NCBI GenBank assembly: GCA_050299555.1
Contig: JBNKWA010000072.1
Location: 1-64,000, forward strand
Length of the DNA stretch: 64,000 nt
Direction: 5' to 3'
From: JBNKWA01 sp050299555
Lineage (GTDB): Bacteria; Pseudomonadota; Alphaproteobacteria; Rhodobacterales; Rhodobacteraceae
Both the position numbers and the translations under genes were made by a program. Numbering within the stretch: the stretch's first letter is position 1; each line of letters begins with the position of its first letter. Below the pieces are notes generated by a model. It saw nothing but the letters and a program-made list of their open reading frames with translations, did no database searches and was not told where the DNA came from. Of the stretch, positions 26,760 to 34,168 are shown one piece after another.

Positions 26760-27215
26760 TCAAAGCGTCTCGCCCGGCAGCCGGCTTGCCTGCCGCACCC
26801 AGTCCTCAAGCTGCGCCGCATCCATGATGTCGCCCTCGTGGATGTGGGCATAGCGCACGCGCGGATGCTTGGAGGCCACCGGCGGCACCGGGTCCAGCGA
26901 CGAACCGCTAAAGAAGGTCAGCTTGAGGTAGCGCTCGAAGCAGTGACAGCTCAGGAACCAGCCCTGACCGTCGATGCCGTAGAAGGGCGAGTTCCACTTC
27001 ACCGCCTTCTTCACTTCGGGAACGCTGCGCACGATCAGCGCGTCGAGCTCGCGGGCAAGATCGCCCTTCCAGCCCGGCGCCGCAGCGATCCAGGCCGCGA
27101 CCGGCCCCTCGCCCTCGCCTTTCGGGATCTGCGGGTTGCCCCCCGACAGCAGCACCGGCTCCGCGGCCGGGTCCCCGCCGCGCCGCGCTGCCGCCTTCGC
27201 CTGCCTGTCCGCCAT
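26760..27215 (-). CDS. DUF1801 family protein (second of two)
   Basis: A 151-residue relative of the preceding gene, with VKKAVKWNSPFYGIDGQGWF and RYLKLTFFSGSSLDP marking the DUF1801 fold. The N-terminus (MADRQAKAAARR) is basic and likely disordered. The frame extends to 27542 upstream, but that part runs into the R1 repeat, so the ATG at 27215 is chosen. It would be transcribed from the repeat-rich region upstream. No function is assigned. Confidence 0.72.
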   Translation of the reverse strand: MADRQAKAAARRGGDPAAEPVLLSGGNPQIPKGEGEGPVAAWIAAAPGWKGDLARELDALIVRSVPEVKKAVKWNSPFYGIDGQGWFLSCHCFERYLKLTFFSGSSLDPVPPVASKHPRVRYAHIHEGDIMDAAQLEDWVRQASRLPGETL

Positions 27216-27422
27216 TGCCGCTCCACCCGAAGGGATTGCATCGCCCCCCGAAGCCGCCCCGGCTCCGGAAAAGGCCCTGACTCCACTACAAACTAACCCC
27301 CGGGGGCGGGTGCGCAAGGGCACCCATGCCCGCCGCCGCACCCCGCCGACCTGCGCCTTGCCCGCCCGGCCGGCACCTCCAGAGGTCGCTCCCGCACCGC
27401 CGGAATGAATGGCGCCGCAACC

Positions 27423-27489
27423 GTCCCCACCGGCGTTAACACTTTTATCGTTTAAAATCATATAGATAACCATGCGTCCCCGTGGGGAC
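27423..27489 (+). repeat. R1 element, copy a (long type, 53-bp spacing)
   Basis: A GTCCCCAC box at 27423 is followed 53 bp later by a palindrome GTCCCCGTGGGGAC (27476–27489). The A/T-rich spacer contains GGCGTTAACACTTTTATCG, shared almost exactly with copy g at 55 kb, and AAATCA. Confidence 0.85.
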
Positions 27490-27546
27490 ACCTGAAACGG
27501 GCTCCCGTTCGCGCCGCCAATCGCGCACCCCTGATCGCGCACCCCC

Positions 27547-27599
27547 GATTGCGCCCGGGGCGCGAGGGTGGGCGGGCGGGGAGCGACCCGGGCGCGATC
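27547..27599 (+). repeat. R2 stem with G-quadruplex loop, copy 2
   Basis: Arms GATTGCGCCCGGG (27547–27559) and CCCGGGCGCGATC (27587–27599) pair over 13 bp with one G·U. The loop contains GGG-T-GGG-C-GGG-C-GGGG at 27566–27581, a canonical G-quadruplex motif with one-base loops. It is flanked by R1 copies a and b. Confidence 0.85.
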
Positions 27600-27617
27600 C
27601 GGAACCGTCCCCAGAGT

Positions 27618-27673
27618 GTCCCCACGGGAAATTCAGCGAAATCAGCGGCTTGACACCCCGTCCCCATGGGGAC
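27618..27673 (+). repeat. R1 element, copy b (42-bp spacing)
   Basis: GTCCCCACGGG at 27618 and the perfect palindrome GTCCCCATGGGGAC at 27660–27673, 42 bp apart. The spacer has CAGCGAAATCAGCGG and ends TTGACACCCC. An extra GTCCCCA box lies 11 bp upstream at 27607. Confidence 0.88.
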
Positions 27674-27816
27674 GCAGCGGGGCCAGGCCGGGTCGCGCCG
27701 CCTTCGGGCCCATCGAGGGCCCTCGGCGGCGGTCGCTGGCGCTCCGCACCAGGGCCCGAAGGTCTCGCCCCCTGTGCGGGCAGGGTCGCTCCGTTCGACC
27801 GATGCGGTTCAAGAGC

Positions 27817-27872
27817 GTCCCCACGCGATTCCGCGCGATTTCAACGCCTTGCCCCCCCGTCCCCATGGGGAC
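27817..27872 (+). repeat. R1 element, copy c (42-bp spacing)
   Basis: GTCCCCACGCG at 27817 and GTCCCCATGGGGAC at 27859–27872. Spacer less A/T-rich than in other copies; TTGCCCCCCC precedes the palindrome in place of TTGACCCCCC. Confidence 0.85.
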
Positions 27873-27914
27873 ACCCAAATCAGTGCCCCGTTCGAGGCAC
27901 AATCGCGCGCCCCT

Positions 27915-27967
27915 GATCGCGTCCGGGGCGCGAGGGTGGGTGGGCGGGGAGCGGCCCGGGCGCGATC
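27915..27967 (+). repeat. R2 stem with G-quadruplex loop, copy 3
   Basis: Arms GATCGCGTCCGGG (27915–27927) and CCCGGGCGCGATC (27955–27967), 13 bp with one G·U. Loop GGG-T-GGG-T-GGG-C-GGGG at 27934–27949. Flanked by R1 copies c and d. Confidence 0.85.
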
Positions 27968-27986
27968 CGGAACCGTCCCCACAAAC

Positions 27987-28042
27987 GTCCCCACGGGATT
28001 TATCACGTTTCCAGCACCTTGACCCCCCGTCCCCATGGGGAC
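27987..28042 (+). repeat. R1 element, copy d (42-bp spacing)
   Basis: GTCCCCACGGG at 27987 and GTCCCCATGGGGAC at 28029–28042, preceded by TTGACCCCCC. An extra GTCCCCAC box lies 12 bp upstream at 27975. Confidence 0.88.
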
Positions 28043-28057
28043 GGGCCACAAGCCCGC

Positions 28058-28810
28058 CTATCGCAGCCGCGGCGGCGTCGCCGGGTCGGGCCTTGCCGGC
28101 CCCGCCGGCGGCACGTCGAAACGCAGCGCCACCCTGGCCAGCGCCTCTGGCACCGGGTCGCGAAAGGCGACGTCCACCGCCAGCCCGTCGATGCCCGACA
28201 GCGCCACCACCTCGGCCACCATGGCCGCCAGCGCCACCTCGGCCCCCGGCACCGCACCGGCGACGGTCAGGATCAGCCCCTCGCTGCCATCGGCCCGCGC
28301 CGCCCGGGCGAGATAGGCCGCCCTCGCCCGGCCCCGCATCAGCGCCGTGGCCCGGTCGAGCACCGCAAGCTGCGGCGGGGTCAGCCCGGTGGGCGGCGCG
28401 AAGCCCAGCACCCGGGCCTCCGCCGCCGGCGGCGGCGGCACCAGCCGCGCCAGCCAGGCCAGGGTGGCGACATCGGCGATGGTCTCGGGGCCGCCGGCGC
28501 CGATATTGATCCCCAGCGCCACCGGTTCCGCGCCCTCGCTCAAAAGCGCCGCCAGCCGGCGCCCTGAGATGGAGGCATGCTCGGCCGTCCCGCGGGCCGC
28601 GGCCACCAGCCGCGCCGGCGTATCGAAGGCCAGCGCCACCGGCCCGGCCTCGGTCAGGAAGATCGCCGGCTGGATGCGGCCGCCCTCCGCCGGCCCGTCG
28701 AGCAGCAGGAACAGCTCCGCCGACGCCAGCGCACCCAGAAAGCCAAGCCGGGCGTTGTCGTCGTCCGGCGCGGCGAGCATCGCCGCGCAGGCCCGGTCCA
28801 GCGGCGTCAC
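28058..28810 (-). CDS. SseB-family protein
   Basis: A 250-residue protein resembling the SseB N-terminal domain family: TPLDRACAAMLAAPDDD and RLGFLGALASAELFLLL at the start, and IFLTEAGPVALAFDT in the middle. In enterics SseB is described as an enhancer of serine sensitivity; the molecular role is unclear. The start is a GTG at 28810 overlapping the TGA of the upstream glycosylase-like gene (GTGA), so the pair is translationally coupled. The frame continues upstream inside that gene but without support. Confidence 0.75.
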   Translation of the reverse strand: MTPLDRACAAMLAAPDDDNARLGFLGALASAELFLLLDGPAEGGRIQPAIFLTEAGPVALAFDTPARLVAAARGTAEHASISGRRLAALLSEGAEPVALGINIGAGGPETIADVATLAWLARLVPPPPAAEARVLGFAPPTGLTPPQLAVLDRATALMRGRARAAYLARAARADGSEGLILTVAGAVPGAEVALAAMVAEVVALSGIDGLAVDVAFRDPVPEALARVALRFDVPPAGPARPDPATPPRLR

Positions 28811-29409
28811 GGCGACCCCACCAGCGCCGCCACCCGCCGGCGCAGCACCGGCAGCAGCTCGGCCTCGAACCATGGGTGCTTCTTCAGCCAGCCGGTATTG
28901 CGCCAGGACGGATGCGGCAGCGGGATCACGTCCGGACCGACGGACCGCCAGTCGCGGACGCAGTCGGTGACGTTGCGGGTCCCCAGATGCCAGCCCTGGG
29001 CATGACCGCCGACCAGCAGCGTCAGCTGCACCCGGGGCATGGCCGCCAGCGCGCCGTGCCGCCAGGTCTCGGCGCACAGCTTCGGCGGCGGCAGGTCGCT
29101 ACCCTTGCCGTCATAGCCTGGAAAGCAGAACGCCATCGGCAGGATCGCCACCCGCGCGCGGTCGTAGAAGACGTCGCGTCCGATGCCCATCCAGTCGCGC
29201 AGCCTGTCGCCCGAGGGATCGTCGAAGGGCCGGCCGCTCTCGTGCACCCTCATCCCCGGCGCCTGCCCGCAGACCAGGAGCGGCGCCGTCGCCGACAGCC
29301 AGGGCACCGGCCGCGGCGCATGCGCCGTCGCGGTGGCGGCAAAGCGCGCCCGGCACAGCGTGCAGCGCGCGATCTCGGCGGTCAGTGCGGCAAGGTCGGG
29401 CATCACCAT
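28807..29409 (-). CDS. Uracil-DNA glycosylase family protein
   Basis: A 200-residue protein of the UDG superfamily, cytoplasmic base-excision repair type. LLVCGQAPGMRVHESGRPF with the following DPSGDRLRDWMG gives the active-site loop and glycine-rich motif, and IPLPHPSWRN the C-terminal HPS motif. CTLC near residue 17 with later cysteines resembles the iron–sulphur class, but the cysteine set is not complete enough to be sure. The start MVMPDLAAL at 29409 is chosen; an in-frame ATG six bases later is an alternative. It diverges from the ArsR gene 72 bp away. Confidence 0.82.
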   Translation of the reverse strand: MVMPDLAALTAEIARCTLCRARFAATATAHAPRPVPWLSATAPLLVCGQAPGMRVHESGRPFDDPSGDRLRDWMGIGRDVFYDRARVAILPMAFCFPGYDGKGSDLPPPKLCAETWRHGALAAMPRVQLTLLVGGHAQGWHLGTRNVTDCVRDWRSVGPDVIPLPHPSWRNTGWLKKHPWFEAELLPVLRRRVAALVGSP

Positions 29410-29445
29410 CCGACTAGCAGAGCAGCGGGGATGCGCAAGCGCCCC

Positions 29446-29484
29446 TTGACATAAATACGACGATTCTAGAAATATCGAATAATG
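29446..29484 (+). promoter_or_regulatory. arsR promoter with overlapping ArsR-type operator
   Basis: A consensus -35 TTGACA at 29446–29451 is followed about 17 bp later by an A/T-rich -10 region just before the ATG at 29482. An imperfect inverted repeat with ends ATTC (29463–29466) and GAAT (29477–29480) covers the -10 and start region. No ribosome site is visible, so the mRNA may be nearly leaderless. This arrangement suits autorepression by the ArsR-type product. Confidence 0.55.
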
Positions 29485-29838
29485 ACGCGAATCGTGCCGC
29501 AACCGCTGTCCATCGAGACCGCCGCCCAGGCCTTCGCCGCGCTCGGCTCCGAGCAGCGACTGGCGGTGCTGCAGGTGCTGGTGGCCGCCGGGCCGGACGG
29601 GCTGACCACCGGAGATCTCGGGGCCCGCACCGGCATCGCCGCCTCGACGCTCACCCATCACGTGCGCTTCCTCGCCCAGGCCGGACTGGTGACCCAGCGC
29701 CGGGCCGGACGGTCGATCATCTGCGCCGCCGCCTTCGAACCGGTCCGCCGGCTGTCGCAATACCTGCTGCTCAACTGCTGCGCCGAGGCCGCGACCGGAC
29801 ACGAGCACGCCAGCCATTCCCGGGAGACCGCATCGTGA
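29482..29838 (+). CDS. ArsR/SmtB-family transcriptional regulator
   Basis: A 118-residue winged-helix repressor. The recognition region reads LGARTGIAASTLTHHVRFL and is followed by the wing (VTQRRAGRSIICAA). The C-terminus carries a CC pair (NCCAEA) and HEHASH, likely metal or metalloid ligands. Its TGA overlaps the GTG of the permease gene (GTGA), so regulator and transporter are coupled. Arsenic, antimony or another thiophilic species is a reasonable inducer; the sequence does not say which. Confidence 0.88.
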   Translation: MTRIVPQPLSIETAAQAFAALGSEQRLAVLQVLVAAGPDGLTTGDLGARTGIAASTLTHHVRFLAQAGLVTQRRAGRSIICAAAFEPVRRLSQYLLLNCCAEAATGHEHASHSRETAS

Positions 29839-30884
29839 CCGACACCACGACCCACAATCATGCCGGTCACGACCACGCCGAGCCAGGGCGGGCACGGCTC
29901 GACCGGGTCTGGCTGGCGATTCCGCTGCTGCTGCTGGCGGTTGCGCTGCTCAGGCCGGGCGACGTGGCCGGGATCGCGACCGCCGCGGCAGGCTCGCTGG
30001 CCGGCACCCTGCCCTTCATCGCCTTCGCCGTCCTCGCCGTGGCCTATCTCAAGGCATCGGGCGGCGAACGGCTGATCGCCGGCGTCTTCACCGGCAGCCC
30101 CACACGGATGATCGTGGCGGCGGCACTGATGGGCGGACTGGCGCCGTTCTGCTCGTGCGAGGTGATCCCGTTCATCGCCGCGATGCTGGCGCTCGGGGCG
30201 CCGCTGGCCGCGGTGATGGCCTTCTGGCTGGCTTCGCCGCTGATGGACCCGGCGATGTTCTTCGTCACCGCCGGTGCGCTCGGCATGCCCTTCGCGCTGG
30301 CCAAGCTGACAGCGGCGGTCGGGCTGGGCCTCTTCGGCGGCTTCGCCACCCGGGCGCTGGGCAAATCGGGGCTCTTCGCCGATCCGCTACGCGGCGATGC
30401 GGCGCCGGCAAGCTGCTGCGCGGCGAAAAAACCCTTCGCCGGCGCGCCGCGCTGGCGCTTCTGGGACCAGGCCGAGCGCCGCGCCGCCTTCGCCGAGACG
30501 GCCCGGAGCAATGCGCTTTTCCTGATCAAGTGGCTGGCGCTTGCCTATGTGATCGAGGCGATGATGGTGGCCTACGTTCCGGCCGCCTGGGTCGGCGGGC
30601 TTTTGGGCGGCGAGGGTCTGCAGCCGATCGTTCTCGGCGCCCTCCTGGGCGGCCCGGCCTATCTGAACGGCTACGCCGCGGTGCCGCTGGTCTCGGGGCT
30701 TCTCGAACAGGGCATGAACCCCGGCGCGGCGATGAGCTTCCTGCTCGCCGGCGGGGTCAGCTGCGTGCCCGCGGCGATGGCGGTCTGGGCGCTGGTCAAG
30801 CCCCGGGTCTTCGCCGCCTATGTCGGCTTTGCGTTCACCGGCTCGCTCATTGCCGGACTGACCTGGGCCGCGCTGGCCGGCTAG
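29835..30884 (+). CDS. ArsP-type permease (SO_0444/COG0701 family)
   Basis: A 349-residue inner-membrane permease with about eight to ten helices. The family hallmark GLAPFCSCEVIPF puts a CSC motif (Cys106, Cys108) inside a membrane segment, and a second conserved repeat follows in GGPAYLNGYAAVPL and GGVSCVPAAMAV. Members export trivalent organoarsenicals or similar thiol-reactive compounds. The N-terminus has THNHAGHDH, a possible metal-binding tail, and a CC pair occurs in the central loop. It starts with GTG inside the arsR stop. Substrate is inferred from the family only. Confidence 0.85.
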   Translation: MTDTTTHNHAGHDHAEPGRARLDRVWLAIPLLLLAVALLRPGDVAGIATAAAGSLAGTLPFIAFAVLAVAYLKASGGERLIAGVFTGSPTRMIVAAALMGGLAPFCSCEVIPFIAAMLALGAPLAAVMAFWLASPLMDPAMFFVTAGALGMPFALAKLTAAVGLGLFGGFATRALGKSGLFADPLRGDAAPASCCAAKKPFAGAPRWRFWDQAERRAAFAETARSNALFLIKWLALAYVIEAMMVAYVPAAWVGGLLGGEGLQPIVLGALLGGPAYLNGYAAVPLVSGLLEQGMNPGAAMSFLLAGGVSCVPAAMAVWALVKPRVFAAYVGFAFTGSLIAGLTWAALAG

Positions 30885-31026
30885 ACCAGCACCGCGTCAG
30901 ACTGCATCGGTTTGCGAGAGGATCCCGGCCAGGATTCGACCGCGCGAACTCCGGGCCTCTGGCGTCGGCGCACTTCGTCAGGGCCCCTGCCCATCCCCCC
31001 GCGCTGCCCCGGCCGATGGGCGCCAA

Positions 31027-31074
31027 ATCGCGCCCGGGCGCGGGGGTGGGTGGGCGGGAGCGCCCGGGCGCGAT
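31027..31074 (+). repeat. R2 stem with G-quadruplex loop, copy 4
   Basis: Perfect 14-bp arms ATCGCGCCCGGGCG (31027–31040) and CGCCCGGGCGCGAT (31061–31074) with loop GGGGG-T-GGG-T-GGG-C-GGG at 31042–31058. It lies between the convergent ends of the permease and a DUF2484 gene, so it could also terminate both. Confidence 0.85.
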
Positions 31075-31092
31075 GGAAACCCGCTGCCAGCC

Positions 31093-31341
31093 CTAGCGCC
31101 CGGCCAGGATGCGCCTGACCCGCAGCCACAGGAAATAGACCGGCCAGCGCAAGACCGAGCATCCCGCCGCCAGCACCGCCAGGCCCGCCAGCCAGCCGCT
31201 CTGGCGGACCACCAGCGCCAGGATCGGCAGTCCCGCAACGATCAGAACCCAGGCCTGGGGCCAGTGATGCCGGCGCGACGGGATCAGGGCCACCACATGC
31301 GCCGCCACGATCCAGAGGCAGGCAAGCAGGAGCCCGGTCAC
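31093..31341 (-). CDS. DUF2484 small membrane protein (downstream copy)
   Basis: An 82-residue integral membrane protein, VTGLLLACLWIVAAHVVALI onwards, with three hydrophobic segments, W/P/R signature residues and a basic C-terminus. DUF2484 is a family found in the mur cluster of Rhodobacteraceae next to murC/murB; function unknown. It starts with GTG overlapping the TGA of the adjacent 83-residue gene. The longer open frame through that gene is a shadow. Confidence 0.78.
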   Translation of the reverse strand: MTGLLLACLWIVAAHVVALIPSRRHHWPQAWVLIVAGLPILALVVRQSGWLAGLAVLAAGCSVLRWPVYFLWLRVRRILAGR

Positions 31342-31589
31342 TCGCCGCCCTCGCGGTCGCCGCCGGTGAGCCGGCGCAGCAGATAGGCCAGCGGCTTGCG
31401 GAAGATCGACGCGGCGGCGAGGAACAGCACCACCGCCGGCCACGGCCCATGCTGCCAGGCGACGAAACCCAGCACCACGGGCAAGAGCAACAGCATTGCC
31501 CCGGCATAGGGTGCGTGGCGCGGATAAGGGATCATGGCGATGCCCGAGATCACCACCACCCAGATCAGCGCAACCAGGATCGACAGCAT
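31338..31589 (-). CDS. DUF2484-like small membrane protein (upstream copy)
   Basis: An 83-residue membrane protein with the same layout as its neighbour: MLSILVALIWVVVISGIAMI, HAPYAG, then GPWPAVVLFLAAASIFRKP and a basic end. It seems to be a paralogue of the downstream gene, with which it overlaps by four bases. It is 55 bp after the murC stop on the same strand. A link with cell-wall synthesis is inferred from context only. Confidence 0.75.
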   Translation of the reverse strand: MLSILVALIWVVVISGIAMIPYPRHAPYAGAMLLLLPVVLGFVAWQHGPWPAVVLFLAAASIFRKPLAYLLRRLTGGDREGGE

Positions 31590-31644
31590 CGCCGCCCCTT
31601 GTCACAACCCCGCGGCAGAAATGCGGCGAAGCCTCGCGGCGGCG

Positions 31645-33063
31645 TCAGGCCGCCGACTGTGCCAGTTGTCCGGGCAGGGCGTGGGCCCATTGCGTGATGG
31701 TGCCGGCGCCGAGGCAGACCACCATGTCGCCGGGCCGCGCCTCGGCGCGCACCAGAACCGGCAATTCGTCCTCGGATTTCAGCGCCAGCGCGTGGCGGTG
31801 GCCGTGGCGCCTCAGCCCCGCCACCAGCGCCTCGCGCGTCGCGCCCTCGATGGGCGCCTCACCGGCGGCATAGACCTCGGCGATGGCCACCACGTCGGCA
31901 TCGTTGAAGCAGGTGCAGAACTGCTCCATCAGGTCGTGCAGCCTGGAATAGCGATGCGGCTGGTGCACGGCGATGATCCGCGCGCCGGGCGTGCCCGAGA
32001 CCGCCTGCCGCGCCGCCCTCAGCACCGCCGCGATCTCCACTGGATGGTGGCCGTAGTCGTCGACGATGGCGACACCGTTCCAGTCGCCCACCCGGGTGAA
32101 ACGGCGGTTGACCCCGCCGAAGGCCCTGAGGCCCCGGCGGATCGCATCGGCGCTGATCCCGAGGTGCCGCGCCACCGCGATCGCCGCCAGCGCGTTCGAG
32201 ACATTGTGGTCGCCATGCATCGGCAGCAGCACCCGCTCGATGGTCTCGCCGCCGTCACCCGCCACCACGTCGAAATGCGCGCCGGCCACGTCGTAGCTCA
32301 GGTTCACCGCCCGCATGTCCGCCTGCGGGTTGAAGCCATAGGTCAGCACCCGGCGGTCGGTGATCCGCCCCACCAGCGCCTGAACTTCCGGATGGTCGGT
32401 GCAGCAGACCGCCAACCCATAGAAGGGAATGTTGGAGACGAAGGTCTCGAAGGCGGCCTTGACCGCATCGAAGCTGCCATAGTGGTCGAGATGCTCGGGG
32501 TCGATATTGGTGACGATGGCGATGGTCGCCGGCAGCCGGTTGAAGGTGCCGTCGCTCTCGTCCGCCTCGACCACCATCCAGTCGCCCGCCCCCATCCGCG
32601 CGTTCGAGCCATAGGCGTGGATGATGCCGCCATTGATGACCGTGGGGTCCATGTTGCCGGCGTCCAGCAGCGCCGCCACCATCGAGGTGGTGGTGGTCTT
32701 GCCATGGGTACCGGCAACGGCGACGTTGGATTTCAGCCGCATCAGTTCGGCCAGCATCTCGGCCCGGCGCACCACCGGCAGGCCCATGGCCCGGGCAGCG
32801 TCCAGCTCGGGGTTGCCGCGCTTGATCGCCGACGAGATCACCACCACCGCGGCGTCCTTCAGGTTCTCCGCCTTCTGGCCGATGAAGACACGCGCGCCCG
32901 CCGCCGCCAGCCGCTCGGTGATCGCCGTGGCCCGCAGGTCCGAGCCCTGCACGGTGAAGCCCTGGGTGATCAGCACCTCGGCGATGCCGGACATGCCGAT
33001 GCCGCCGATGCCGACGAAATGGATGGGGCCGACATCGTGCGGCAGCCGGGTCTGGTTGTTCAT
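31645..33063 (-). CDS. murC: UDP-N-acetylmuramate–L-alanine ligase MurC
   Basis: Cytoplasmic ATP-dependent ligase adding L-Ala to UDP-MurNAc, 472 residues, the usual length. FVGIGGIGMSGIAEVL is the N-terminal nucleotide-binding motif, AGTHGKTTTTSM the ATP loop, and VEADESDGTF, TNIDPEHLDHY and DDYGHHPVEI are Mur-ligase signatures. Its ATG overlaps the TGA of murG. Part of the ftsW–murG–murC cluster transcribed on the minus strand. Confidence 0.97.
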   Translation of the reverse strand: MNNQTRLPHDVGPIHFVGIGGIGMSGIAEVLITQGFTVQGSDLRATAITERLAAAGARVFIGQKAENLKDAAVVVISSAIKRGNPELDAARAMGLPVVRRAEMLAELMRLKSNVAVAGTHGKTTTTSMVAALLDAGNMDPTVINGGIIHAYGSNARMGAGDWMVVEADESDGTFNRLPATIAIVTNIDPEHLDHYGSFDAVKAAFETFVSNIPFYGLAVCCTDHPEVQALVGRITDRRVLTYGFNPQADMRAVNLSYDVAGAHFDVVAGDGGETIERVLLPMHGDHNVSNALAAIAVARHLGISADAIRRGLRAFGGVNRRFTRVGDWNGVAIVDDYGHHPVEIAAVLRAARQAVSGTPGARIIAVHQPHRYSRLHDLMEQFCTCFNDADVVAIAEVYAAGEAPIEGATREALVAGLRRHGHRHALALKSEDELPVLVRAEARPGDMVVCLGAGTITQWAHALPGQLAQSAA

Positions 33064-34163
33064 GTCTGCCTCGCCTCGAATACGATCTTGTCGATCAGGT
33101 CGGCCAGCATGGCGGCCGCCTGCGGCTTGCCATAGGCCAGCGCCGCCCTGGCAAAGGCATTGGCGCCGTCGGGTTCCTCGATGATCGCGGCGATATGCCC
33201 CGCCAGCAGCTCGGGCGTCAACTCGGATTCGGCGATCATGAAGGCGCCGCCGGCCTCGACCAGGCCGCGGGCATTGGCGGTCTGGTGGTCGCCGGTGGCG
33301 TGGGGATAGGGGATCAGGATCGCCGGCCGGCCGATGACGCTGATATCGGCAATCGACGAGGCGCCGGCGCGGCTGATGACCAGCTGCGCCTCGGCCAGCC
33401 GGTCGGGGATGTCGTCGAAGAAGGGGCGGATCTCGGCCCGCATGCCAAGGTCGTCATAGGCGGCGCGGGCGGCGGCGGCATCGTCCTCGCGCGCCTGGTG
33501 GGCCACGGTCAGCCGCTCGCGCACCGCCTCGGGCAAAAGCGCCAGCGCCGCCGGAACCACGGTGCTCAGGGTCCGCGCGCCCTGGCTGCCGCCGATCACC
33601 AGAAGGTCCATGGGCCAGTCGCCGGGGCTGATATAGGGCGCGCCGGCACGGGCACGGATGCCCGCCCTGACCGGGTTGCCGGTATTGTAGACCTCGACAT
33701 CGCCCGGCACCTCGGCCGGCCAGCAGCCGATGGCCACCGCCTGCACCCGCGAGACGAACAACCGGTTGACGGTGCCAAGCCGGGCGTTCTGCTCGTGGAT
33801 CAGCCGCGGGATGCGCAGCATCGTCGCCGCCACCATGGCCGGCAGCGCCGGATAGCCGCCGAACCCCGCCACCGCCGCCGGCCGGTCGCGCAGCATCGAG
33901 ACGACCGCCGCCACGACCCCGAACAGGATCAGGAACGGCGCCGCCAGCTTGCGTCCCCAGCCGCCCTGCGAAAAGCTGGCCGACGGGGTGACGCTTCTGC
34001 GCACCGCGGCGGGAAAGCCGGTCGCATAACGCGCGCCCCGGGCGTCGGTCAAAAGCTTCACCCGCCAGCCGCGATCGAGCATCTCTTCGGCCAGCGCCTG
34101 GGCCGGGAACATGTGCCCGCCGGTGCCTCCGGCGGCAATCACGACAAGGGGGGATGCACTCAT
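33060..34163 (-). CDS. murG: UDP-N-acetylglucosamine transferase MurG
   Basis: Peripheral membrane glycosyltransferase making lipid II from lipid I, 367 residues. IAAGGTGGHMFPAQALAEE is the N-terminal loop, FGGYPALPAMVAA and HEQNARLGTVNRL follow, and VIGGSQGARTLS and ISRAGASSIADI are the C-terminal GT-B motifs. The frame is open far upstream, opposite ftsW, but MSASPLVVI at 34163 starts the fold. It ends inside the murC start and begins 5 bp after ftsW stops. Confidence 0.96.
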   Translation of the reverse strand: MSASPLVVIAAGGTGGHMFPAQALAEEMLDRGWRVKLLTDARGARYATGFPAAVRRSVTPSASFSQGGWGRKLAAPFLILFGVVAAVVSMLRDRPAAVAGFGGYPALPAMVAATMLRIPRLIHEQNARLGTVNRLFVSRVQAVAIGCWPAEVPGDVEVYNTGNPVRAGIRARAGAPYISPGDWPMDLLVIGGSQGARTLSTVVPAALALLPEAVRERLTVAHQAREDDAAAARAAYDDLGMRAEIRPFFDDIPDRLAEAQLVISRAGASSIADISVIGRPAILIPYPHATGDHQTANARGLVEAGGAFMIAESELTPELLAGHIAAIIEEPDGANAFARAALAYGKPQAAAMLADLIDKIVFEARQT

Positions 34164-34168
34164 CGCCG

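Larger units (their letters stand above)
27216..28057. other. 842-bp gene-free island built of R1 and R2 repeats
   Basis: No open frame here shows protein-like features. The stretch contains four R1 elements and two R2 elements, arranged R1–R2–R1 twice, with a 140-bp unrelated GC-rich filler at about 27674–27816. The first 200 bp (27216–27420) hold nothing recognised. The two R1–R2–R1 blocks are imperfect direct repeats of about 250 and 225 bp. Confidence 0.8.

Noticed and set aside
27423..28042. CRISPR array
   Set aside because: Repeats are few, unequally spaced and carry a palindrome plus a second repeat type; no cas genes are present.
27568..28509. Proline/arginine-rich frames across the repeat island
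   Set aside because: They are translations of R1/R2 repeats and show no protein features; similar peptides recur at each repeat copy.
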